Source: Alphaproteobacteria bacterium
GTDB lineage: Bacteria; Pseudomonadota; Alphaproteobacteria; Rickettsiales; JADKJE01
NCBI GenBank assembly: GCA_016722515.1
Contig: JADKJE010000006.1
Location: 62,001-126,000, forward strand
Length of the DNA: 64,000 nt
Direction of reading: 5' to 3'
Both the position numbers and the translations under genes were made by a program. The number at the start of each line of letters is the position of its first letter. The stretch's first letter is position 1. Below the pieces are notes generated by a model. The model did not search any database. It saw only the letters and a program-made list of their open reading frames with translations, and was not told where the DNA came from. Positions 1 to 8,559 of this stretch are shown in pieces.

Positions 1-561
1 TTCAATAATGCCTTTAGCAAGGTAGGGTACAAGCCCTCTGCGTTTTCTAACTTTATCAATAGAGCAATATTTATCCCTTATTGCGGACAAATATCTTAAT
101 CTTACTGGATTCTCAAAGATGGACAAAGTGCCGCCACGCTCTGTCAGAGGAAGAGCTTCCCCAGTCTCAGAACAATACTTTATTTCTTCATAAAAAACTG
201 GAGAAACGGAATTGGGATTACCTTGTTGACCTGCACCTGGAGTAATGGCTTCTATCCATATTTTCTTTCCGTTCTGAATAAGGCAAATGTCAGGGCCAAT
301 ATCTTTACTTTGGATTGTTTTCTTTTGTTCTAAGAGTTTTACGCCAAGATACATTTCCCAAAAGCGTTGGTTAAATTTTTCTTCTGATTGTTGGCACTCA
401 CTTCGGAAGTGGGTATCTGCATAGCGATCCCATGTTTTCCATAATTGTTCTAAATCTGCTCTGTATTTTTGACTTATCTCTGATTTGCCATCTCGCAAAT
501 TCTTATAGCCAACCCATTCATTTACTTTTTCAGGCAAAAAGAATAGATTCGAATTTGGCAT
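1..561 (-). CDS. Unknown protein, possible PD-(D/E)XK nuclease (partial, runs off left edge)
   Basis: An open frame of 187 codons runs from an ATG at 561 to the left edge without a stop, so the C-terminus lies outside the window. The protein begins MPNSNLFFLPEKVNEWVGYK and is rich in charged and aromatic residues. Around residues 100-120 it has GPDICLIQNGKKIWIEA, a hydrophobic strand with an Asp followed about ten residues later by Glu-Ala. This resembles the D-x(n)-E core of restriction-endonuclease folds. That is a motif-level guess, as no family is recognised. It is AT-rich and stands alone on the minus strand, upstream of RM1 and divergent from it. Confidence 0.6.
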   Translation of the reverse strand, partial: MPNSNLFFLPEKVNEWVGYKNLRDGKSEISQKYRADLEQLWKTWDRYADTHFRSECQQSEEKFNQRFWEMYLGVKLLEQKKTIQSKDIGPDICLIQNGKKIWIEAITPGAGQQGNPNSVSPVFYEEIKYCSETGEALPLTERGGTLSIFENPVRLRYLSAIRDKYCSIDKVRKRRGLVPYLAKGIIE

Positions 562-738
562 AACTTATCCCAATAGCTAGATAATATATTTCATTGCTCT
601 TTCGCGACCATTCGTCATTTGGATAGAAGTTGAGTATTAATCAATTAGAATCAACATCAACAAAATCCAATTCTGATTGGTTCTTATTCAAGAAAAAATA
701 TGCAGAAAAATTAGTCATGGTCGTTTCGTTGTTACTTT

Positions 739-981
739 TTAACCCTTAATATTGCGTGGATCATTTCCATGACTATCACTGTCTGAAGTTTTGCCGTCCC
801 GGTTGTGGATACGGAGTTCAGTACCTTGATTGCAACTAATTTCTCTTCCAGCATCAACAGCTTCCTTTTTAGTATCATAGTGGGCGCTCGCACGTTCTGA
901 TTTATCTCGACGCACATCCCAACCGCCACGATCTTTGTTTGGTACTACGTGATGGGAATCTGGGCCTTGTTTATTTGGCAT
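739..981 (-). CDS. DUF2188 domain protein
   Basis: An 80-aa protein starting at an ATG at 981. It has the usual DUF2188 layout: HHVVPNKDRGGWDVRRDKSE, then a helix (HYDTKKEAVDAGREISCNQG), then LRIHNRDGKTSDSDSHGNDP. It covers the whole domain with little else. DUF2188 proteins are small, have no established function and are often found next to restriction systems and mobile DNA, as here. The gene is monocistronic, with about 180 bp to the gene on its left and a long gene-free stretch on its right. Confidence 0.8.
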   Translation of the reverse strand: MPNKQGPDSHHVVPNKDRGGWDVRRDKSERASAHYDTKKEAVDAGREISCNQGTELRIHNRDGKTSDSDSHGNDPRNIKG

Positions 982-1586
982 AATCGAACTCTTAATGTTG
1001 ATATTGTTATATATCGAACAATAATCTCTTTATGAAGTACAGATATTAGGTTTGTCTAAGGAGATGATTTATCTAGAAAAATAAAAGTGTGACATATTTA
1101 TAACAATATCTTGAAGATATGGATTGGGTAGTGTTGTTTGTAGCAACTTTTAATCTCTGGTGTTTTCGAGAAGCCCCAAAATTCCTGCACTAAAAAAACC
1201 GTACGGACTTTTCTAAAGTACGAATTTTTGAGAATGAGAGTAAAAAAAGCCCCGTACTTTGGAAAAAATGCGTTATTTTTAGCTAAGAGAAGTCAGAGCG
1301 AAGTAACGGGAAAAGCCCACAATCCATGGGCTCTACATGGGAGGCAATTGGGAGATAGAGAACGGTTGGCCACGAGGCGCTGGCGGTGGGTAGTTAGCAC
1401 CGCAACACCCTCGTTATAACCCAACCACCAGCAAAAACAACACTCTCAAAACCCGTACCTTGCTGTCACGGATATAACGCTATGCGTAGTGTTCTTGACG
1501 CACAACTAACCAACTAGAACAAAAGGCTTTATCTTTGGAAAATTTTACCCTATTTTCCACTCAAAGAATCGGAGTGAGAATCCACT
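982..1586. other. Gene-free stretch with nested hairpins
   Basis: About 600 bp without a convincing gene. A 63-codon frame (1228-1419) has no family resemblance and coincides with strong inverted repeats, so I do not call it. The stretch holds an 8-bp inverted repeat AAAGTACG / CGTACTTT (1217-1224 and 1253-1260), a hairpin AGCCCA / TGGGCT (1314-1332) and the nested three-stem structure at 1364-1426, annotated separately. Confidence 0.5.
1364..1426 (+). ncRNA. Candidate structured RNA (three nested stems)
   Basis: Three perfect 6-bp stems are nested on one axis: GGTTGG (1364-1369) with CCAACC (1421-1426), ACGAGG (1372-1377) with CCTCGT (1409-1414), and GCGGTG (1383-1388) with CACCGC (1398-1403). 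The terminal loop is 9 nt and the internal loops are small. A further hairpin lies just upstream (1314-1332). The arrangement loosely recalls C4-type phage antisense RNAs, but I cannot run a covariance search. The transcribed strand is unknown; + is assumed because the next gene (1587) is on +. Confidence 0.35.
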
Positions 1587-1775
1587 ATGGACACTGACAT
1601 CATGACAATTCGTGAAGTCGCTGAGTATCTGAAATTGACAGAGAAAACGGCTTACCGCCTAGTCTCTGAGGGTGAATTACCAGGGTTTAAGGTAGGAGGT
1701 TCATGGCGTTTTAGGCGTAGTGAAATTGAAAAGTGGATAAAAAAACAGGAAGCGCGATCAAAGGATGATAAATAA
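1587..1775 (+). CDS. Excisionase/AlpA-like helix-turn-helix protein
   Basis: A 62-aa MerR-like HTH protein of the excisionase-family type. It shows MTIREVAEYLKLTEKTAYRL followed by GELPGFKVGGSWRFRRSEIEKWI, the recognition helix plus the beta-wing seen in DNA-binding proteins of this type. Proteins like this often precede type I restriction operons, and here the stop is only two bases before the ATG at 1778 that appears to be the original hsdM start. A role as operon regulator is inferred from position only. Confidence 0.8.
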   Translation: MDTDIMTIREVAEYLKLTEKTAYRLVSEGELPGFKVGGSWRFRRSEIEKWIKKQEARSKDDK

Positions 1776-1830
1776 CGATGGCTAAAGTTAAAAAGAAAGG
1801 GTTGCGAAAGCACCAAAGAAACAAAAGAGC

Positions 1831-3201
1831 ATGGAGGAAACCCTTTGGGATTCCGCCAATAAGCTGCGCGGCAGCGTAGAGCCATCAGAATATAAACATG
1901 TAGTACTCAGCCTTATCTTCCTTAAGTTCGTTAGTGATACGTTTGAAGAGCGTCGAAAAGAGTTAATCGAGGAAGGCAAAGAAGCCTACTTGGACATGGT
2001 TGAGTTTTACACCATGAAGAACGTCTTTTATCTGCCAGAGCAATCGCGTTGGAGCTATATCAAGCAAAATGCCAAACAGGATGACATTGCCCTCAAGATT
2101 GATACCGCCTTACACACCATCGAAAAAAATAACAAGGCTCTAAAAGGTGCGCTGCCTGATAACTACTTCTCACGTATTGGACTGGACACCAGCAAGCTGT
2201 CTGCCCTGTTAGATACGATCAACAACATTCAAACTCTCAAAGATAAACAGCAGGATATTGTTGGGCGGGTTTATGAATATTTCCTGAGCAAATTCGCTCT
2301 GGCCGAGGGCAAGGGCAAAGGCGAGTTTTATACACCCAAGAGCATTGTAAATCTGATTGCCGAAATGATTGAGCCCTATAAAGGCAAAATCTATGACCCC
2401 TGCTGCGGCTCAGGCGGCATGTTCGTTCAGTCCATCAAGTTCGTAGAGAGCCACCAGGGCAACACAAAAGACATTTCCATCTACGGCCAAGAGGGCACGG
2501 GAACAACCTACAAACTCGCTAAAATGAACTTGGCTATTCGTGGCATATCAGCCATCCTTGGGGAGAAAGCCGATGACACGTTTGGCAAAGACCTGCATCC
2601 AGACCTCAAGGCTGATTACATCATCGCTAACCCACCTTTTAACCTAAAGGATTGGAGAGCGGAGAATGAACTGACGGATGATCCTCGCTGGAGTGGCTAT
2701 GAAGTACCTCCAGCCAGCAATGCCAACTATGGTTGGATTCTACACATGCTCTCCAAGCTGTCGGAAAACGGTGTCGCTGGTTTCCTGCTAGCAAACGGTG
2801 CTCTTTCTGGTGATGGACAAGAAAAAGCAATTCGCAGAAAGCTAATTGAAAATAAGATGGTGGAGGCCATTGTCATACTCCCGCAAAAAATGTTTTACAC
2901 TACGCCAATTAGTGTAAGCCTATGGATTATAAATAAAAACAAGAAGGCGCACACGATTAAACATGGTGACATTGAACGCCACTATCGTGACCGTGATAAT
3001 GAAATCCTGTTTATGGATTTGCGGCAGTGGGGCGAGCCATTTGAAAAGAAGTTTGTGCAATTAAGCAGCCAGCATATTCAGAACATCGCCAAAACCTACC
3101 ACACATGGCAGCAGACGATTGCCAAAGATGAATACCAGAATGTGCCAGAATACTGTTATTCAGCAACTATTGAGGGGTGCGGGCAAAAGACCATTCGCTG
3201 A
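1831..3201 (+). CDS. hsdM: Type I RM DNA methyltransferase subunit, RM1 (main frame; both ends affected by frameshifts)
   Basis: The modification subunit of a type I restriction-modification enzyme, an adenine-N6 methyltransferase acting with HsdS. The 456-aa frame has the N-terminal helical domain (MEETLWDSANKLRGSVEPSE), the SAM-binding motif DPCCGSGGMF near residue 188 and the catalytic NPPF near residue 266. Upstream, an ATG at 1778 encodes MAKVKKK in another frame; joining it to VAKAPKKQKS, which precedes this ATG, would restore a typical N-terminus, so an indel at about 1796-1801 is likely. At the C-terminus the frame leaves the family sequence after YCYSATIE and stops at 3201, while the normal tail continues in another frame (3177-3368). 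The missing tail probably contacts HsdS. Function is doubtful unless frameshifting occurs or these are assembly errors. Confidence 0.85.
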   Translation: MEETLWDSANKLRGSVEPSEYKHVVLSLIFLKFVSDTFEERRKELIEEGKEAYLDMVEFYTMKNVFYLPEQSRWSYIKQNAKQDDIALKIDTALHTIEKNNKALKGALPDNYFSRIGLDTSKLSALLDTINNIQTLKDKQQDIVGRVYEYFLSKFALAEGKGKGEFYTPKSIVNLIAEMIEPYKGKIYDPCCGSGGMFVQSIKFVESHQGNTKDISIYGQEGTGTTYKLAKMNLAIRGISAILGEKADDTFGKDLHPDLKADYIIANPPFNLKDWRAENELTDDPRWSGYEVPPASNANYGWILHMLSKLSENGVAGFLLANGALSGDGQEKAIRRKLIENKMVEAIVILPQKMFYTTPISVSLWIINKNKKAHTIKHGDIERHYRDRDNEILFMDLRQWGEPFEKKFVQLSSQHIQNIAKTYHTWQQTIAKDEYQNVPEYCYSATIEGCGQKTIR

Positions 3202-3368
3202 TGCCAAGCAAGTACATCGAATTTATCAATCGCGATGAAAACATCGATTTTGAAGAAAAAATGATATCGCTCCAGCAAGAGTTTGCTGATCTGCTGAAGG
3301 CAGAACAGCAAACAAAAGAAGATCTGCTGAAAGTCTTTGAGGATTTAGGCTATGCGATCAAATTATAA
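3177..3368 (+). pseudogene. hsdM: Detached C-terminal segment of hsdM (RM1)
   Basis: This frame encodes RAKDHSLMPSKYIEFINRDE followed by an amphipathic helical tail ending in FEDLGYAIKL, the normal C-terminus of HsdM. It continues the upstream hsdM after an apparent one-base loss in the GAGGGGTGCGGG stretch near 3172-3183. A GTG at 3177 could in principle start it, but no ribosome-binding site is evident and the piece alone would have no catalytic site. It overlaps the hsdS start (3352) by 17 bp, as expected for an intact hsdM-hsdS junction, so the split looks recent. Confidence 0.75.
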
Positions 3369-4570
3369 AAAACTTGGAGAATATATACGACCTATTGATA
3401 TCAGAAATTCTGATCTACAAACCAAAACGCTTTTGGGTGTCAGCATTGAAAAAATTTATCCCCTCTGTAGCAAACATACATGGTGTAGATCTCAGCACTT
3501 ACAAGGTCATTAAACGCAACCAGTTGGCATGCAAGTTAATGAGTGTTGGAAGAGACGAGCAACTACCTGTCGATATTCTTAAGGAATATGAAACTGCAAT
3601 TGTTTCTGCAGCTTATTATGTTTTTGAATCTGCAGACGAGCGTCTGTTGCTTTCAGACTATCTGATGATGTGGTTATCTAGGAGAGAAACTGATCGGTGG
3701 GTTGGATACATAAGCGGGGGTGATGTAAGAGGAGGAATCAGCTGGGAACAATTCTGTGAGCTTCCTATTTTTATACCGCCAATAGAACAACAGATGTACG
3801 TTGTTCAGACTAATAAATCTATAACAAGTCGTATAAGATTAACTGACAATCTTGTTCATAAATCGGCTGAAACATTACAAGCAATCTACAAACGCTGGTT
3901 TATAGAATTTGAGTTTCCTATTTCCTCTGAATACGCCTCATTCATAGGCAAGCCAGAACTGGTAGGCACACCATATAAGTCCAATGGTGGTGAAATGGTT
4001 TATTGTGAGGATTTAGAGCAAGAAATTCCGAAGGGATGGAGATATGCTAGGCTTGATGAAATGGCTACCATCAATGCTGGCGGAGACGTACCAGAAGTAT
4101 TCTCTGAGGTCGTGTCCGAAGAATGCTCAATCCCTATTTATTCTAATAGCACAGAGAAAGAGGGTATATTTGGATATACTGACAAAGCAAAGATAACTAA
4201 AAAATGCATCACGATATCTGCCCGAGGAGCCATTATCGGTTATACAGTCCTCAGGTTGAAGCCGTTTTTTCCAATCGTAAGATTGATAATTGTTACTCCC
4301 AAAGAAGGATGTTTTCTTTATTATCTTTACGAGTCTATCAAGAATCTTAAATACGATAGCGGTGCTTCTGCCCAAGGACAGTTAACAATTCCAGAGGTTT
4401 CAGCAATACGGCTACTTGAGCCAGACCAATCGATAATGAAGAAATTCCAAAATATGGCCTTGGCTATGGGTTCATTTACTGAAGTTATCAAGTCTCAGAA
4501 TAAGGTTTTGACTGATTTACTGACTATTCTTAGTGCCAAAATGTCTGGGAGGCGAAATGAGATTCACTGA
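3352..4570 (+). pseudogene. hsdS: Type I RM specificity subunit, RM1 (frameshifted near 3450)
   Basis: HsdS recognises the target through two TRD modules and tethers HsdM and HsdR. The natural start appears to be the ATG at 3352 (MRSNYKKLGEYIRPIDIRNS). After LLGVSIEK the frame breaks in an A6 tract (about 3450-3455), and the rest (FIPSVANIHGVDLSTYKVIK onward) is in the next frame through 4570. Read separately, the downstream frame is open from a TTG at 3374 (398 aa), but its first roughly 25 residues would then be unrelated to the family. TRD1, a central conserved helix around WFIEFEF, TRD2 and the C-terminal helix are all visible. The A6 tract is a possible slippage site, so this could be a phase-variable or decayed gene, or an error. 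Confidence 0.75.
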
Positions 4571-7500
4571 AACAGCCCTTGAAGAAGCGATTATAGAGCT
4601 GATCCTGCAACAGGATATCTCTCATATGCCAGGTGGTACGATAACGCGTGATCCATCAGATGTGCTGATCAGGGATGATCTCCGCGCCTTTCTGAAAAGC
4701 CATTATTCTGCGGAAGGAATTACTGCTTCTGAGATTGAGGGTATTATACGTCAAATGGAGAATAAACCTGCATCTGACCTTTACGATAGCAACAAAGCCA
4801 TAATGAAAATGATCTCTGATGGCTTCCTGCTCAAGCGTGAAGACCGCAATAAAAAAGACCTGTTTATACAACTGATTGACTATACAGAAGCCGATAAAAA
4901 CTTCTACAAAATCGTAAACCAGCTGGAAATCAACGGATTTGAGAAACGCATCCCAGATGGTATTCTCTACATAAATGGTCTGCCGTTGGTGGTGTTTGAA
5001 TTCAAGAGCGCAGTACGCGAAGAATGCACCATTCACGATGCATATATTCAGCTGACTGTTCGCTACAAACGCGACATACCTGAGCTGTTCAAATATAATG
5101 CGTTCTGTGTCATTAGCGATGGCGCAAATAATAAAATGGGGTCGTTTTTTGCCCCGTATGAGTTCTTTTACGCTTGGCGGAAGATTGAAGGTAATGAAAC
5201 GCTTGATAAGGATGGCATCGACTCCCTGTTCACGATGACCAAGGGAATGTTTGATAAACATCGTCTGCGCGATATTATTCGCAATTTCGTCTATTTCCCA
5301 GATACCTCAAAGAAAAGCGAAAAAGTGGTTTGCCGCTATCCTCAATATTATGCGGCCAATAAACTTTATCAGAACATTTTAGAACATCGCAAGCCGCAAG
5401 GGGATGGTAAGGGTGGCACCTATTTCGGAGCTACTGGCTGTGGCAAGAGCTTCACCATGCTCTTCCTCACTCGACTGTTGATGCGGAGTGTGGAGCTATC
5501 CAGCCCAACTATCGTTCTGATTACGGATCGTACTGATCTTGACGATCAGCTTTCTGGGCAGTTTACCAACGCAAAGGGGTATGTTGGTGATGAGCATATC
5601 ATAAGTGTAGAAAGTCGTGACGATCTGAGGGCGCAGCTTAGAGGGCGCGATAGTGGCGGCGTGTTCTTGACCACTATTCATAAATTCACCGAGGACACAG
5701 AGCTGTTGACGGATCGTAGCAACGTGATCTGCATTTCGGATGAAGCACATCGCAGCCAGATCAATTTAGATCAGAAGGTAAAAGTAACTGCCGATGGCGT
5801 GAAGCGCAGTTTTGGCTTTGCCAAATATCTGCATGATTCCCTGCCAAATGCTACCTATGTTGGTTTCACTGGTACGCCTATCGATGCTACGCTGGATGTG
5901 TTTGGTGATGTGATAGATGCATACACAATGACAGAATCCGTGGAAGATGAAATCACTGTACGGATTGTCTATGAAGGTCGCGCAGCAAGAGTATTGTTAG
6001 ACAATAGCAAGCTGAAGGAAATTGAGGAATATTACAATCAGTGCGCCGAAGATGGTTCTACTGATTATGCGATTGAGGTGAGCAAGAAGGCTTCTGCTCA
6101 AATGAACGCTATTCTAGGTGATCCTGATCGTCTGAAAGCATTGGCCGCTGATTTCGTAAAGCACTATGAACGCCGTGTTCTTGAGGGATCGACCGTCAAA
6201 GGCAAAGCAATGTTTGTAAGTAGCTCTCGGCCAATTGCTTATGCCTTTTACAAGGAGCTGATTGCCCTGAGGCCAGAATGGGCAGAAGTGAGAATTGCGG
6301 AAGCTGGAGCCAATCTGACAGAGAAAGAGCAGAAAGAGATTAAGCCAATGGAACGGGTTAAGATGATCATGACTCGCAGCAAGGATGATCCAGAAGATCT
6401 TTATAAAACCCTGGGTGACAAAAAATATCGTAAGGAACTAGATCGCCAATTCAAAGAAGCTAAGTCTAACTTCAAAATCGCCATCCTAGTGGATATGTGG
6501 CTGACTGGATTTGACGTTCCTTTCTTGGATACGATTTATATCGATAAGCCAATCCAGCGGCATAATCTTATCCAGACTATCTCCCGCGTAAATCGTAAAT
6601 ATGAGGGCAAAGAAAAGGGATTGGTGGTCGACTATATTGGCATCAAGCGGCAAATGAATTTGGCACTCGCTCATTACTCAAAAACTGATGGCCAGAACAT
6701 TGAAGAAATTGAACAATCGATTGTTATTGTGAAAGATCACCTCGATCTGCTTGCCAAGCTGTTCCATAAATTTAACAAAGCTCCGTTCTTTACAGGCTCG
6801 TCATTACAACAACTTGAATGCCTGAATATGGCTGCTGAATTTGTTCAGATCACCCAGAATATTGAAAAGCGATTCATGATGTTGGTGAAACGACTGAAGG
6901 CTGCTTATGACATTTGCTGTGGTAGTGAAAAAATTAGTCAGGAGGAGCGTGATCTCATTCATTTTTATATTGCCGTTCGTTCTATAGTTTTCAAACTGAC
7001 TAAAGGTAATGCTCCAGACACAGCGCAGATGAATGCTCGTGTGCGTGAGATGATTAAAGAGGCTTTACATAGCGATGGCGTTGAGGAAATCTTTAAGCTG
7101 GGTGATGACAAACAAGCTGAGATCGATATTTTCGACGACGACTATCTTGCAAAGATCGAGAGGATCAAACTACCCAACACAAAAATTAAGCTACTGCAGC
7201 AACTACTGACCAAGGCCATTGAAGATTTCAAAAAGACAAACAAAGTCAAAGGCGTTGATTTCTCAGAGAAGTTTAAAAAACTTGTTGAAAAATATAACGA
7301 ACGTAAGGAGCAGGATGTTCTGAGAAGCGAAGTGCTGGATGAATTTACGGACGAAATTATTGATCTCTATCATGCGCTCAAAAAAAAGCGTGAATCTTAT
7401 GCAGACCTTGGTATCGATTTTGAAGAAAAAGCCTTTTACGACATCCTTAAAGAGTTGATGCGAAGATATGATTTCAACTATCCAGATGAGAGGCTTATTC

Positions 7501-7700
7501 TGCTGGCACAAGAAGTTAAAAAAGTTGTTGATGATAAGGCAAAATATACAGATTGGAGCCAACGAGACGACATCAAGGCGGAGTTGAAGGCAGATCTCAT
7601 TATTCTACTGGCTAAATACGATTACCCACCTGTGGATCGTGATGAGGTTTACAAAGAAATATTTGAACAGGCAGAGAACTTTAAAAAGTTCAAGAAATAG
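4557..7700 (+). CDS. hsdR: Type I restriction endonuclease subunit R, RM1
   Basis: The motor and nuclease subunit, about 1047 aa, full length for the family. I start it at the ATG at 4557 (MRFTETALEEAIIELI), which overlaps the hsdS end by 14 bp; a GTG at 4533 is less likely. The N-terminal nuclease domain shows PDGILYINGLPLVVFEFKS with the E-x-K pair near residue 146. The SF2 motor follows, with Walker A GATGCGKS near 291, the DEAH box (SDEAHRSQ) near 394, the FTGTPID motif, and motif VI around QTISRVNRKYEG. The helical C-terminal region follows. The gene is uninterrupted, unlike its partners hsdM and hsdS. Its last 11 bp overlap, tail to tail, the restored frame of the prophage lysozyme gene. 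Confidence 0.93.
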   Translation: MRFTETALEEAIIELILQQDISHMPGGTITRDPSDVLIRDDLRAFLKSHYSAEGITASEIEGIIRQMENKPASDLYDSNKAIMKMISDGFLLKREDRNKKDLFIQLIDYTEADKNFYKIVNQLEINGFEKRIPDGILYINGLPLVVFEFKSAVREECTIHDAYIQLTVRYKRDIPELFKYNAFCVISDGANNKMGSFFAPYEFFYAWRKIEGNETLDKDGIDSLFTMTKGMFDKHRLRDIIRNFVYFPDTSKKSEKVVCRYPQYYAANKLYQNILEHRKPQGDGKGGTYFGATGCGKSFTMLFLTRLLMRSVELSSPTIVLITDRTDLDDQLSGQFTNAKGYVGDEHIISVESRDDLRAQLRGRDSGGVFLTTIHKFTEDTELLTDRSNVICISDEAHRSQINLDQKVKVTADGVKRSFGFAKYLHDSLPNATYVGFTGTPIDATLDVFGDVIDAYTMTESVEDEITVRIVYEGRAARVLLDNSKLKEIEEYYNQCAEDGSTDYAIEVSKKASAQMNAILGDPDRLKALAADFVKHYERRVLEGSTVKGKAMFVSSSRPIAYAFYKELIALRPEWAEVRIAEAGANLTEKEQKEIKPMERVKMIMTRSKDDPEDLYKTLGDKKYRKELDRQFKEAKSNFKIAILVDMWLTGFDVPFLDTIYIDKPIQRHNLIQTISRVNRKYEGKEKGLVVDYIGIKRQMNLALAHYSKTDGQNIEEIEQSIVIVKDHLDLLAKLFHKFNKAPFFTGSSLQQLECLNMAAEFVQITQNIEKRFMMLVKRLKAAYDICCGSEKISQEERDLIHFYIAVRSIVFKLTKGNAPDTAQMNARVREMIKEALHSDGVEEIFKLGDDKQAEIDIFDDDYLAKIERIKLPNTKIKLLQQLLTKAIEDFKKTNKVKGVDFSEKFKKLVEKYNERKEQDVLRSEVLDEFTDEIIDLYHALKKKRESYADLGIDFEEKAFYDILKELMRRYDFNYPDERLILLAQEVKKVVDDKAKYTDWSQRDDIKAELKADLIILLAKYDYPPVDRDEVYKEIFEQAENFKKFKK

Positions 7701-8137
7701 CTTTAGAATATAGCTCTATCTCCGCAGCCCTGCGCTTAACCAGACCCTTCAGTTTCCTGCCGCCAGCCCAGACCCATTTCATGAGTTCGGCTGGCGTCAT
7801 CATGCTCCTCGCGGTTCACTTTTCGGCGGAGCGTGGAACGCTGGAGCGCACCGCTGCCCAGGTTGAAGGTGAACGATACCAGTGCGTCAAACTGCCCCTG
7901 CGTGAGCGGCACAGCAATCAGGCGCAGCACCGCGCGTTCGGCTTTGCCGACATCGCTGCGGAGTAGTTCCAACGCTTCGTCCTCGTCCACCCCGTCCAGG
8001 AACTGCTCTTTGTTGGCTTCGGTAATCAGGTGGCCGTAGCCGATGGTGGGATAGCCCGCGGGGCAGATGTAAATGACTGGCGAGAACCCTTCAAAGCGGC
8101 AGATAAGGTCAAGCCCTTGCTTGGAAATGTGCCTCAT
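7690..8137 (-). pseudogene. Phage lysozyme, GH24 family (frameshifted C-terminus)
   Basis: An endolysin that cleaves peptidoglycan for host lysis. The N-terminal part has the GH24 core RFEGFSPVIYICPAGYPTIG followed by YGH, including the catalytic Glu of the FEG motif, then the substrate-binding region with FNLGSGALQRSTLRRKVNRE. After EEHDD the frame leaves the family and stops at 7736. In the neighbouring frame the expected ending (PAELMKWVWAGGRKLKGLVK then RRAAEIELYS) runs on to a stop at 7690-7692, so one base appears to have been inserted near 7785-7790. The missing part is a conserved C-terminal helix, so the enzyme is probably impaired if the indel is real. It overlaps the holin-like gene upstream by 4 bp. 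Confidence 0.8.
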
Positions 8138-8559
8138 TTACCGCTCCGCAGTTTTGCCATTGCACGCTGGCCGAAGTAGAAGCTGATGATGCCTGCAAAG
8201 ATCGCCTGATCTTCTGCCGTCCATAGCAGCCACGGCATATCAGCGGAAAACTGCATCACCTTCACGGCCGCATAGAGAATGAAGAAGCTGTAGGCGATGA
8301 CGGGGCGCACCGTGCCATTCAGCGCGTCCACCCAGCGAATCCCTACGTTGTAGGTCTTGTAGAGGGCTTGGGATTCGGCGATGTCCGCATTCACCTGAAT
8401 CTCCTCCAGGCGGTTTACATGCCCCTGAGCCTGTTGCTGCATCTGCAATTCGAGGATTTTAAGCTCGTGCTTGCGATCCTGCGCGTCACGGAACAGCTTC
8501 AGGAAATCTGGGAAAGCTGCTGAGAGAAAGCCTAATAATGATCCAAAGAGTGTAATCAT
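8134..8559 (-). CDS. Holin-like protein, 3TM type
   Basis: A 141-aa protein with an N-terminal hydrophobic segment (LFGSLLGFLSAAFPDFLKLF), a charged helical middle (QDRKHELKILELQMQQQAQG), and two further membrane segments (PVIAYSFFILYAAVKVMQF and AIFAGIISFYFGQRAM). This layout matches the GTA/phage 3TM-type holin family. It sits directly before the lysozyme with a 4-bp overlap, the normal holin-endolysin arrangement. The role in releasing the endolysin is inferred from family and position. Confidence 0.8.
   Translation of the reverse strand: MITLFGSLLGFLSAAFPDFLKLFRDAQDRKHELKILELQMQQQAQGHVNRLEEIQVNADIAESQALYKTYNVGIRWVDALNGTVRPVIAYSFFILYAAVKVMQFSADMPWLLWTAEDQAIFAGIISFYFGQRAMAKLRSGK

Noticed and set aside
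541..560. Left attachment site matching the tRNA-Ser end
   Set aside because: Only GATTCGAA is shared with the tRNA; too short, and inside a coding frame.
1228..1419. 63-codon frame upstream of RM1
   Set aside because: No family character, no ribosome-binding site, and it coincides with strong inverted repeats that better explain the sequence.
4656..5261. 201-codon frame on the - strand inside hsdR of RM1
   Set aside because: Antisense to a well-conserved gene; composition follows the hsdR codons.
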